Positions 25,169-32,209 of a DNA stretch of 32,209 bases are shown in pieces. A program made the translations under genes and the position numbers. Numbering within the stretch: position 1 is the stretch's first letter; each line of letters starts with the position of its first letter. The DNA comes from Bacteroidota bacterium (GTDB lineage: Bacteria > Bacteroidota > Bacteroidia > Bacteroidales > DTGW01), in the NCBI GenBank assembly GCA_029550865.1, contig JAKPGM010000018.1:1-32209 (forward strand). The letters are read 5' to 3'. The notes beneath the pieces were generated by a model, which did not search any database, had not been told where the DNA came from, and saw nothing but the letters and a program-made list of their open reading frames with translations.

Positions 25169-25876
25169 ATGTTACTATTAAATGAAAATGCAGGGAAAAA
25201 TATTCGTATTGTCAGTGTATCTGACGATTTAAACAAGCTTTATAAAGTTCTGGATGTACGCTCATTAACAAGCGATACATACATTCTTCGATTAGAGCGT
25301 AAAAATTTAAAATTCATAGCCGGTCAGCATGTTAGGGTTCGCATACCCGATCATCAGCAATTTAGGCTATACTCGATATACAGCGGCGAAAACGATCCTT
25401 ACATCGACCTGCTTATCAAGGAAGTACCTACGGGAGTCTACAGCCCGTTACTTCGAAACAAAAAGCGAGGTGATCTGCTTGAAGTGAAAGGACCTTCGGG
25501 AAGCTTTACGCTCAATCCACAATATTTAAAAAGCGAACGCTTTCTGTTTGTGGCCACAGGCACTGGTATTTCGCCTTTTCATAGTTACATCCTTTCCTAT
25601 CCCGATTTCAACTATCATATACTCCATGGGGTAAGGTACGCTTTTGAAGCATACGAAAATCATGTTTATCCCGAAGGTAAACTTACCATTTGCACCTCTG
25701 GCGACGACAAAGGTCACTTTCATGGTAGGGTGACACGATACCTCGAAGAAAGAATCAACTCAACCGACTACCTGGTATATCTTTGTGGAAATTCTAACAT
25801 GATTAACGACGCCATTGATATCCTTAAAAGCAAAGGATTTAAGAACGATCAGTTGTTTATCGAAAGTTATTTTTAG
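25169..25876 (+). CDS. Ferredoxin/flavodoxin-NADP+ reductase-type oxidoreductase
   Basis: A 235-residue flavoprotein of the plant-type FNR superfamily. The FAD-binding domain has RLYSIYSG (the RxYS motif) and a GVYSPLL segment; the pyridine-nucleotide domain has FVATGTGISPFHSYI and VYLCGNSNMINDAIDIL, and the chain ends in ESYF, an aromatic terminus found in FNRs that stack against the flavin. It probably exchanges electrons between NAD(P)H and ferredoxin or flavodoxin, which suits the KorAB and polyferredoxin genes nearby. It is single in its neighbourhood, 92 bases after the WbqC-like gene, and followed by a strong terminator. Confidence 0.88.
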   Translation: MLLLNENAGKNIRIVSVSDDLNKLYKVLDVRSLTSDTYILRLERKNLKFIAGQHVRVRIPDHQQFRLYSIYSGENDPYIDLLIKEVPTGVYSPLLRNKKRGDLLEVKGPSGSFTLNPQYLKSERFLFVATGTGISPFHSYILSYPDFNYHILHGVRYAFEAYENHVYPEGKLTICTSGDDKGHFHGRVTRYLEERINSTDYLVYLCGNSNMINDAIDILKSKGFKNDQLFIESYF

Positions 25877-25956
25877 AAATGTTATTTTTACATAAGTTAC
25901 TTTTTTGCGTATTTTCACCCAATCTATTTTGGGTGTTTTAAGTAAAAAAAGTGCGG

Positions 25957-26021
25957 GTAAACACCATTTATCTGAAAAACAGCTTAGAATACTTTTACAC
26001 CTGCGTCTGGTGAATGTTTAC
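25957..26021. other. Long-arm inverted repeat in the FNR-hydG gap
   Basis: GTAAACA (25957-25963) pairs with TGTTTAC (26015-26021), with adjacent CCA/TGG pairing after a 3-base bulge. A smaller hairpin, CACCCA/TGGGTG, lies at about 25917-25936. Function unknown; the 70-codon frame at 25905-26117 covers this stretch but looks non-coding. Confidence 0.4.
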
Positions 26022-26078
26022 AACAAAAACATTCGGCTTTTAAAGGTTTTAAGGGTTTTAGTTTTGGGGTTTTATTTG

Positions 26079-26113
26079 AAATGCAGCATCGTAAGGTGCT
26101 GCATTTATTTTTT
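26079..26113 (+). terminator. Rho-independent terminator after the FNR-type gene
   Basis: A perfect 10-bp stem, AAATGCAGCA (26079-26088) with TGCTGCATTT (26097-26106), is followed by ATTTTTT. It may also serve hydG from the other strand, though the T tract is weaker there. Confidence 0.85.
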
Positions 26114-26152
26114 GTAATATCCCCGTAAAATGAAATTGTTCCTTGCGCTTAT

Positions 26153-27577
26153 TTAGAAATACAAATCGCGCTTACCTTCTTTGATAAGCTCAAGCTTTTT
26201 CAAAAGATTAGTTTTCAGCTGTACATTTTCAATTTGATTCAGTTCTCTGTCAATGAGTTGATAACCCTTATCCTTAACATCGGCCGGAGCATAATCTTCA
26301 AGATATTCGGCCAGGGTAAGAATGGCATTAGGCTGACAGAAACGCTTGATAAACCCAGGTACCGAAAACTCCATAAAATGCTCGCCAGTACGCCCCAACC
26401 TGTAACACGAGGTACAAAACGAAGGAATAAGATCTCGCCGTATCAGCTCATCAATAATTTCATTGAGCGGACGGTTATCATTAATTTCAAACTGTTCCTG
26501 ATCAAGATCCTGTTCTTCTTTCTGGCGTGTATAGCCACCCAACTCAATATTAGTTCCCCCATCAATTTGACTTACTCCGAAAGTTAAAAGCTCATCCCTA
26601 ATATGAGCCGGCTCTCGAGCAGTAAGGATAAGCCCTGTATACGGGACCGCCAATCGCAAAATAGCTACCAGTCGAACAAAATCATTATCCGATACGGGCA
26701 TTAACTTAGTTCGTTCTATCCCTGAAGCATTCTGCAATCGGGGAAATGAAATGGTGTGTGGCCCAACATTGAAAACAGCCTCGAGATGATTGACGTGTCG
26801 AACAAGAGCCATCACTTCAAATCTCCAGTCATACAGGCCAAACAATGCCCCGATACCCACATCATCGATACCTGCTTCCTGTGCCCTATCAAGCGCCGTT
26901 AAACGCCAATCGTAGTACTTTTTGGGACCCGATGGATGAAAATAAGCATAAGACTGTCGATGATACGTTTCCTGAAATATTTGATATGTGCCTATTCCTG
27001 CCTCCTTCACTCTACGAAAGTCATCAATATCGAGGGGTGCCGCATTGATGTTCACCCTTCGTATTTCACCAGACCCTTTTTTTACCCCATATACCACTCG
27101 TACAGTTTCATAAATAAAATCAGCATTATAGCGAGGATGTTCTCCATATACCAATATCAAACGCTTGTGCCCGGCATCCTCCAGAGCCTCAACCTGCCTG
27201 ATTAAATCTTCCATGGTTAGGGTGGTACGCTGCTGATTACTGTTCCCAGCCCTAAAGCCACAATATCGACAATTATTTACACAGTAATTCCCAACATATA
27301 ATGGCGCAAACAATACTATACGTTTGCCATACACCTGCTCCTTCAACTGTCGAGCACCCTCCTTAATTTCTGCTACCAACTCCGGGTCGGTGCTCTTTAA
27401 TAAAACCGCAGTGTCGTACAACGATAGCCTTTGCTTGGATAACGACTTTGCTATAACATCCCTTACCTGATACTTATCGGGATTGACCTGTGACAAAATC
27501 TCCCATATTTCACCCTCGTCGATAAAAACCTCCTGCGATCGATCCTCAATCCTGTATTTTTCGGGCGAAAATTTCAT
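26153..27577 (-). CDS. hydG: [FeFe]-hydrogenase H-cluster maturase HydG (radical SAM tyrosine lyase)
   Basis: A 474-residue radical-SAM enzyme that cleaves tyrosine to supply CO and cyanide for the hydrogenase H-cluster. The radical-SAM cluster motif is C99-x3-C103-x2-C106 (NYCVNNCRYCGF). The C-terminal auxiliary cluster motif C388-x2-C391-x22-C414 (CTSCYRLGRTGEHFM through FCQP) has exactly the CX2CX22C spacing that separates HydG from its relative ThiH. Length is typical. It is transcribed away from hydE, from a promoter overlapping the hydE promoter. hydF and hydrogenase genes are not in the window. Confidence 0.96.
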   Translation of the reverse strand: MKFSPEKYRIEDRSQEVFIDEGEIWEILSQVNPDKYQVRDVIAKSLSKQRLSLYDTAVLLKSTDPELVAEIKEGARQLKEQVYGKRIVLFAPLYVGNYCVNNCRYCGFRAGNSNQQRTTLTMEDLIRQVEALEDAGHKRLILVYGEHPRYNADFIYETVRVVYGVKKGSGEIRRVNINAAPLDIDDFRRVKEAGIGTYQIFQETYHRQSYAYFHPSGPKKYYDWRLTALDRAQEAGIDDVGIGALFGLYDWRFEVMALVRHVNHLEAVFNVGPHTISFPRLQNASGIERTKLMPVSDNDFVRLVAILRLAVPYTGLILTAREPAHIRDELLTFGVSQIDGGTNIELGGYTRQKEEQDLDQEQFEINDNRPLNEIIDELIRRDLIPSFCTSCYRLGRTGEHFMEFSVPGFIKRFCQPNAILTLAEYLEDYAPADVKDKGYQLIDRELNQIENVQLKTNLLKKLELIKEGKRDLYF

Positions 27578-27660
27578 AACATATAAATAATTTAAACACG
27601 TTACTGGCGCAAAAATTGCACCATTTTTCGGGGAAAAAACTTATTATTTTATTTTTGGTA

Positions 27661-27693
27661 CAAAGTTACCTAAATTTGTGGTGTATTTTGCAA
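27661..27693 (-). promoter_or_regulatory. Predicted hydG promoter (TTG-N22-TAACTTTG)
   Basis: On the minus strand TAACTTTG (27668-27661) matches TAnnTTTG, with TTG (27693-27691) 22 bases upstream, the same spacing as the korA promoter. It is only 2 bases from the opposing hydE -7 box. Confidence 0.65.
27671..27678 (+). promoter_or_regulatory. -7 promoter box for hydE-ilvA
   Basis: TAAATTTG matches TAnnTTTG. It lies 39 bases before the GTG at 27718 and after the TTG at 27616, which argues for GTG as the real hydE start. The -33 element is not clear. Confidence 0.6.
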
Positions 27694-27717
27694 AACAAAT
27701 ATCATAAACTGTGTAGG

Positions 27718-28809
27718 GTGAGCAACCTTCAACAATATATTGATTTAGAAACTGTTCTGTCGGCCGAAGAAATAGTACATTTTCTCAACAGCGAGGGCGA
27801 CACAACACTGCAACTATTTACAACAGCTCGAAAAATTAAACTGAATTACATTGGTAACGTGGTTCATTTTCGAGGCCTAATAGAATTTAGCAACATTTGT
27901 CGGAAAAACTGTTATTATTGTGGCATCCGAAAAGATAACAATGCGGTTCAACGTTATACTCTTTCCGAGGATGAAATAGTATCGGCCGCTCAATTTGCCC
28001 ATCAAAACGGTTACGGATCCATTGTACTACAAAGTGGTGAACTCGCTTCCCCCCAGTTTACCGATTTTATTGAACGGATTTTACGAAAAATACACGATAC
28101 GACGAACGGACAGCTGGGTATTACCCTTTCTCTGGGCGAACAAACAGAAGAAACCTATTTACGCTGGAAGCAAGCTGGTGCACACCGATACCTCTTACGT
28201 ATCGAAACCTCCAATCCAGCACTATACCAGCAATTACATCCCAATAATCCCCTGCATAGTTTCCATTCCCGACTAAACTGCTTATTAACACTAAAGAAGC
28301 TTGATTATCAGGTTGGTACTGGGGTAATGATTGGTCTTCCTTTTCAAACTCCCGAAGATTTGGCAAATGACTTACTTTTTATGCGCCAACTCGACATCGA
28401 TATGTGTGGGATGGGACCCTACATAGAACATGAGCAAACCCCTCTATACGCCTACAAAGATTCTTTGCTTCCCTTACAAAAACGTTTCGACCTAACGCTA
28501 AAAATGATAGCGCTCCTGCGTATATTAATGCCCAAGATTAATATTGCCGCTACCACCGCCCTTCAAGCCATTGATCCCTTGGGTAGAGAAAAAGCCATAC
28601 AGATTGGCGCCAATATCATTATGCCCAACATTACGCCTTCAAAGTATCGCCAACACTACTTACTGTACGAAAATAAACCCTGTACCGACGAAAATGCCGA
28701 CGATTGTCTTTCCTGCCTCGAGGCCCGAATTTCGATGATTAACCACCGTATAGGGAAAAACGAACGCGGCGATTCCTTGCATTACCAACAGCGAAAACGA
28801 AATACTTAA
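27718..28809 (+). CDS. hydE: [FeFe]-hydrogenase H-cluster maturase HydE (radical SAM)
   Basis: A 363-residue radical-SAM enzyme acting on an organometallic HydG product in H-cluster assembly. The cluster motif is C61-x3-C65-x2-C68 (NICRKNCYYCGI), close to its position in Thermotoga HydE. Other family stretches are SIVLQSGE, LRIETSNPALYQQLHP, GTGVMIGLPFQTPEDLANDL and the C-terminal IMPNITPSKYRQHYLLYENKPC. Start choice: the open frame extends back to a TTG at 27616, but that region contains the promoter; GTG 27718 gives a normal-length protein. ilvA begins 3 bases after the stop, so the two are co-transcribed. Confidence 0.93.
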   Translation: MSNLQQYIDLETVLSAEEIVHFLNSEGDTTLQLFTTARKIKLNYIGNVVHFRGLIEFSNICRKNCYYCGIRKDNNAVQRYTLSEDEIVSAAQFAHQNGYGSIVLQSGELASPQFTDFIERILRKIHDTTNGQLGITLSLGEQTEETYLRWKQAGAHRYLLRIETSNPALYQQLHPNNPLHSFHSRLNCLLTLKKLDYQVGTGVMIGLPFQTPEDLANDLLFMRQLDIDMCGMGPYIEHEQTPLYAYKDSLLPLQKRFDLTLKMIALLRILMPKINIAATTALQAIDPLGREKAIQIGANIIMPNITPSKYRQHYLLYENKPCTDENADDCLSCLEARISMINHRIGKNERGDSLHYQQRKRNT

Positions 28810-28812
28810 AAT

Positions 28813-30069
28813 ATGAGCCACACGTTTCAGGTAAAAATCAATGAAGTGCAAAAAGCACACGAACGACTCAAAAACGTCATTGTTGATACCCCATTGATGC
28901 ACGACCTCAATTTATCCGAAAAATATGCTGCAAACATTTTGCTAAAACGAGAAGATTTACAAATCGTACGATCTTATAAAATTCGGGGGGCATACAATAA
29001 AATAGCCCAGCTCGATACAGAAACGCTCAGTCATGGCATTGTATGTGCCAGTGCTGGAAATCATGCGCAGGGGGTAGCCTACTCGTGCCGTAAACTCAAT
29101 ATCAAAGGCACCATTTTTATGCCAACCCCAACTCCCAAGCAAAAAATCAAACAGGTAGAGTTTTTTGGCCGTCAAAACATTGAAATTATTCTCACCGGCG
29201 ATACCTACGACGATGCCTTCAATGCAGCAATGGAACATGTTGAAAAAAATCAACTGGCCTTTATTCACCCATTCGACGACCCGCACGTCATCGAAGGACA
29301 GGCAACGATAGCCCTCGAAATTCTGGCCGATACGCATACCCATATCGACTATATATTTATCCCCATCGGCGGCGGTGGCTTAGCTGCAGGGGTGGGAAGT
29401 GTATTTAAACTTTTAAGCCCCGATACCAAAATCATTGGCATTGAGCCCGCTGGTGCTCCTTCCATGAAAGAAGCCCTCCGCCAGGGAAAAGTAGTCAAGC
29501 TCGACGATATCGATAAATTTGTCGACGGAGCTGCCGTTCAACAAGTTGGAAATCTTACTTTTTCCATTTGCCAACGCATTCTCGACGATATTATCCTGGT
29601 ACCCGAGGGTAAAGTTTGCACTACTATTTTACAGCTATACAACGAAGAAGCAATAGTCGTAGAACCCGCTGGCGCCCTATCTATTGCTGCACTCGATATG
29701 TATAAAGAACAAATTATGGGAAAAAATGTAGTGTGCATCGTCAGTGGCAGCAACAATGATATCACGCGAACCGAAGAAATCAAAGAAAGATCGCTTTTAT
29801 ACGAAGGACTAAAACATTATTTCATCGTACGTTTTCCCCAACGACCAGGTGCCTTTCGCGAATTCCTCGAAAAAGTTCTCGGCCCCCACGACGATATTAC
29901 CTATTTCCAATACTCAAAGAAAAACAATCGCGAGCTTGGCTCCGCGGTAGTGGGTATCGAATTGCAAAACAAAAACGATTTTGAACCCCTGGTGGCCAAA
30001 ATGAAAGAACTTAACTTCTTTCAGGAATACCTGAACGATAAACCCGACTTGTTTAATTTCTTGATATAA
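28813..30069 (+). CDS. ilvA: Threonine ammonia-lyase (threonine dehydratase)
   Basis: A 418-residue PLP enzyme that deaminates threonine to 2-oxobutyrate, the first step of isoleucine synthesis. The PLP lysine is K56 in RSYKIRGAYN; the phosphate-binding glycine loop is PIGGGGLAAGVG, and SAGNHAQGVAYS is another family signature. A C-terminal ACT-like regulatory domain (about 335-418, YFIVRFPQRPGAFREFLEKVLG) suggests feedback control, in the shorter single-regulatory-domain form. It starts 3 bases after hydE stops, an unexpected partner, and may be translationally coupled to it. No other ilv genes are adjacent. Confidence 0.95.
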   Translation: MSHTFQVKINEVQKAHERLKNVIVDTPLMHDLNLSEKYAANILLKREDLQIVRSYKIRGAYNKIAQLDTETLSHGIVCASAGNHAQGVAYSCRKLNIKGTIFMPTPTPKQKIKQVEFFGRQNIEIILTGDTYDDAFNAAMEHVEKNQLAFIHPFDDPHVIEGQATIALEILADTHTHIDYIFIPIGGGGLAAGVGSVFKLLSPDTKIIGIEPAGAPSMKEALRQGKVVKLDDIDKFVDGAAVQQVGNLTFSICQRILDDIILVPEGKVCTTILQLYNEEAIVVEPAGALSIAALDMYKEQIMGKNVVCIVSGSNNDITRTEEIKERSLLYEGLKHYFIVRFPQRPGAFREFLEKVLGPHDDITYFQYSKKNNRELGSAVVGIELQNKNDFEPLVAKMKELNFFQEYLNDKPDLFNFLI

Positions 30070-30114
30070 GATTTGTCGTTCGGAAATTTTGGAAGTGAAA
30101 CGATTTATTTATAG

Positions 30115-30270
30115 CACACTGCAAAGCGGATTGGACGGATTAACATCGATGATATTCAAAGTCATCTGTAGCATTCGTGTTTTATTGCTTAATGGCACAC
30201 GGCAACGCAAATTAGACGGATTTACACTGATTAAATCTGTAGTATTTAAGTCTACATTTTTTTTACCATG
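30115..30270. repeat. Degenerate CGGATT-type intergenic repeat stretch
   Basis: This part of the 335-base ilvA downstream gap contains repeated GGATTGGACGGATTAACA and AGACGGATTTACACTGATTA units, with inverted partners such as GATTTA/TAAATC. It resembles low-complexity intergenic repeats seen in Bacteroidota. Two ORFs of about 65 codons crossing it look non-coding. Confidence 0.55.
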
Positions 30271-30346
30271 CTTCAGCCTACAAAATGTCCATTAAGCCAA
30301 TTTACCTTGGTTACTTCCATTACCACCTACCATAAGTACCTTACAA

Positions 30347-30378
30347 CAAAGGCCGCCTGCCATAGCAGACGACCTTTG
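30347..30378 (-). terminator. Hairpin after the gliding-motility C-terminal-domain gene
   Basis: A 14-position stem with a 4-base loop (CAAAGG at 30347-30352, CCTTTG at 30373-30378). Its two imperfect positions become G-U pairs only in the minus-strand transcript, pointing to a role for the minus-strand gene ending at 30405. It has no good U tract. Confidence 0.6.
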
Positions 30379-30404
30379 CACAATGTAAAAAGGGGGGTAA
30401 AAAT

Positions 30405-31451
30405 TTATCTTGCAATAGTAATGGTTCCTGTAATCACTTCTTCACCCTTCTTGTTAGGATAAATGATATAGAAGTAATTGTTCATAGGTAACAAGCGTCC
30501 GGTTCCTTTGTCACGTCCATTCCATGGTACTGGATAACCACGCTCCGAACGGAAGACCTGGCGTCCCCAACGGTCATAAACCTCAACTATAGCATTGGGA
30601 TAGGCAATGGTCAAAGCATCAAGTCGCCATACATCGTTCTTTCCATCTCCATTGGGCGTAAACACCGTAGGAATACCCTCTTTCGTGATGACAATGTTGC
30701 AAGGATTCACTACTACAGTGTCATAGTTAGTACAATTGTTGGCATCGGTTACCTTTACCCAGTATTGCCCAGGGGCATCGGCAGCGACAGTCAACTGCGG
30801 AGAGGTAATAGGATAACCATAGGCATCAGCTACATTCCATTGAAAAATAGGCGCATTTTGTGCCTCATTAAAGGCATTTAGGGTTAGCAAGGCATTCCCG
30901 CATAACATGGTATCAGGACCTAAATATACCGGGGGTAAATCATGTACCAATACTTTAACCGTATCGGTAGCCTCACAACCTAAACTGTTTTTCACTTTTA
31001 CCCACACATCGCCCCCACGGTCGGCAGTATACCACAATCCTACAGATCCATCTTGCCATTCAACGGAAGCATAACCCGTATCGACCTCAAAGGTATAACG
31101 CTGCCCCGCACACATTTCTATGTCTGGACCCAAATTCACTATAGGCGGATTCTTTAACCTTACCACCAAATCCCGCTTATCGGTGAAACAACCCTGGTAC
31201 TCACCGTATACACTCAACCGATGTTCGCCAATACCATTCCATTGTACCCGAATGGTATCGTTATACCGGTCGTCACTTACTATAATGCCTCCAACCACTT
31301 CCCAATGTAATTTCATCCCCGCTGCAGCCCTGACATGATATTCCATTACTGGCGATACAGCACAAGCTTCCTGAACTCGGCTATCAGAAAAACCTGTCCG
31401 CGGAATCAACCATAACAATATCATTATCAGGTATACCTGTATACTCCTCAT
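30405..31451 (-). CDS. Secreted protein with gliding-motility/type IX secretion C-terminal domain
   Basis: A 348-residue exported protein. A signal peptide covers about residues 1-22. Ig/PKD-like beta-sandwich repeats follow, seen in the paired phrases PPIVNLGPDIEMCAGQ and PPVYLGPDTMLCGN with cysteine pairs. The last 85 or so residues (IPTVFTPNGDGKNDVWRL, VEVYDRWGRQVFRS, NYFYIIYPNKKGEEVITGTI) are the gliding-motility-associated C-terminal (CHU_C, type B) sorting domain, so the protein is probably a type IX secretion substrate displayed on or released from the cell surface. No catalytic domain is present. Its gene starts 12 bases after the upstream secreted gene stops, so both form an operon. 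Confidence 0.92.
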   Translation of the reverse strand: MRSIQVYLIMILLWLIPRTGFSDSRVQEACAVSPVMEYHVRAAAGMKLHWEVVGGIIVSDDRYNDTIRVQWNGIGEHRLSVYGEYQGCFTDKRDLVVRLKNPPIVNLGPDIEMCAGQRYTFEVDTGYASVEWQDGSVGLWYTADRGGDVWVKVKNSLGCEATDTVKVLVHDLPPVYLGPDTMLCGNALLTLNAFNEAQNAPIFQWNVADAYGYPITSPQLTVAADAPGQYWVKVTDANNCTNYDTVVVNPCNIVITKEGIPTVFTPNGDGKNDVWRLDALTIAYPNAIVEVYDRWGRQVFRSERGYPVPWNGRDKGTGRLLPMNNYFYIIYPNKKGEEVITGTITIAR

Positions 31452-31463
31452 CTGGCATTATAT

Positions 31464-32141
31464 TTAAAATTCAATGTCACCAATCGACGGAATACTCTTT
31501 ACTTCAACCAGTACCAACGGTATATAACTACTGGTAGTATAATCGACTTTATTCTCAAAGTGCTGTCCATACTCCAGAAGCGTAATTTTTATCCGATGCT
31601 CACCAGGACTCCAATCGACCGTCGAGATGTGCAGTAATACCTCTGGTTCCGTGGTAGGATCGATGGTCACTGTCACATTATCGTCGATAGCATAGCTAAA
31701 ACGATACGATTCGCCCGCTTGCAAAGTATCATTGTACAAGCGTACCTTTATAAAAATTTCCTGACTGGTAGGCACAGCATCTGAAGGGGGACATACCTCC
31801 AGCATTCCTGCGTTAAACATCACCTGAAGTCCTTCCGAAGTAATTGAATCTCGAACTTTAAGGGCAACATAAAACGTATCGCCTGCACACCCTCCCTTAA
31901 ATGGAAGTATCGACAACAAGTAATCCCCACTCGACCAGGTGGCGGTGTACACGCCTGAGGTCTCCGACATTTTATTGCCGTTTACAAACCATTGAAACTG
32001 GTCGCCCGTCGAACTAAGCGTGAAAGTTTTTGTACCTTTTTCAATGACAAAGGTTCTGTCCTGTGGGTATGCTATACCTGCCAGGTACAGCATACCTACT
32101 ACAAGACAAAGCTTTAATATTTTTACATTCGGCTTAGCCAT
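31464..32141 (-). CDS. Exported hypothetical protein with Ig-like beta-rich body
   Basis: A 225-residue protein that I do not recognise as a named family. After a signal peptide (about 1-25, cleavage near AYPQD) the chain is beta-rich, with an Ig/PKD-like stretch (FQWFVNGNKMSETSGVYTAT) and a second beta domain containing SPGEHRIKITLLEYG. It lacks a C-terminal sorting domain, so it may remain periplasmic or outer-membrane-associated. ATG 32141 (MAKPNV) is chosen over an in-frame TTG at 32162. It precedes the type IX cargo gene by 12 bases, so the products may work together at the surface; that is inference. Confidence 0.75.
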   Translation of the reverse strand: MAKPNVKILKLCLVVGMLYLAGIAYPQDRTFVIEKGTKTFTLSSTGDQFQWFVNGNKMSETSGVYTATWSSGDYLLSILPFKGGCAGDTFYVALKVRDSITSEGLQVMFNAGMLEVCPPSDAVPTSQEIFIKVRLYNDTLQAGESYRFSYAIDDNVTVTIDPTTEPEVLLHISTVDWSPGEHRIKITLLEYGQHFENKVDYTTSSYIPLVLVEVKSIPSIGDIEF

Positions 32142-32209
32142 TGAAAAAGCTAATTGCTTCAATATATAGTTTAGAAAATATCACTAATAACAGGAGCAGT
32201 ATCAACATT

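Noticed and set aside
25905-26117. 70-codon ORF downstream of the FNR-type gene
   Set aside because: Runs through hairpins and the terminator, with low-complexity hydrophobic composition; no start signal or similarity recognised.
26153-27577. Calling this gene thiH
   Set aside because: The C-terminal CX2CX22C motif and hydE next door identify HydG; ThiH lacks that cluster site.
27616-27717. N-terminal extension of HydE from TTG 27616
   Set aside because: The region contains the -7 box of the gene and encodes residues unlike HydE N-termini; GTG 27718 gives a normal length.

Overview
The window looks like a chromosomal segment of an anaerobic, fermentative, plant-polysaccharide-using member of the Bacteroidota, probably Bacteroidales-like. 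This rests on the Bacteroidota -7 promoter box TAnnTTTG upstream of many genes, a gliding-motility/type IX secretion C-terminal domain, TPR-SpoIIE signalling, 2-oxoacid:ferredoxin oxidoreductase and [FeFe]-hydrogenase maturases. The genus cannot be named from sequence alone. No tRNA, rRNA, IS element, prophage or CRISPR array was seen.

Layout: (1) a TPR/SpoIIE phosphatase (136-2235), convergent with a korA-korB-HIT operon (5544-2245, minus strand). (2) A gamma-carbonic anhydrase (5912-6436) convergent with metF (7395-6442). (3) A hemicellulose pair, a GH31 with an inserted PA14 domain and a GH67 alpha-glucuronidase (7833-12921), followed by a convergent 6-phosphogluconolactonase. (4) A compact cheA-cheW-MCP chemotaxis operon (14241-19104). 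(5) A region holding two nickel-pincer cofactor genes, larC (minus) and larB (plus), separated by a Tat-exported DUF362 protein and a NapH/NapG-like polyferredoxin fusion, then a WbqC-like gene and an FNR-type reductase (19249-25876). (6) hydG and hydE transcribed apart from back-to-back promoters, with ilvA overlapping the hydE unit closely (26153-30069). (7) Two secreted proteins, one with a type IX sorting domain (30405-32141).

The most unusual content is non-coding. A family of about 100-nt dispersed elements (copies at 1-104, 5589-5685, 7718-7803, 13883-13989, 20536-20644 and 20797-20904, plus degenerate remnants) occurs only in divergent or 5' gene regions. Every copy points its 3' end at a downstream start codon: the SpoIIE gene, korA, GH31, pgl or larC. 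The ends pair into a stem containing a conserved tandem G-A mismatch, with a compensatory change in one copy. An internal hairpin is kept although the middle sequence differs between subfamilies. Three copies have a perfect TAnnTTTG box just upstream in the same sense. In two copies the 3' end is also complementary to the start-codon region of the next gene. This looks like a mobile or duplicated family of structured 5' leader RNAs, possibly switching access to the start codon. A MITE-like origin is the main alternative.

Metabolically the genes fit xylan/xyloglucan side-chain removal, sugar catabolism (pgl), ferredoxin-linked 2-oxoacid oxidation (KorAB), hydrogen metabolism (HydE/HydG) and one-carbon and amino-acid metabolism (MetF, IlvA). 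Larger complexes (HydF, hydrogenase, LarE/LarA, CheY/CheB/CheR) must lie elsewhere if present.
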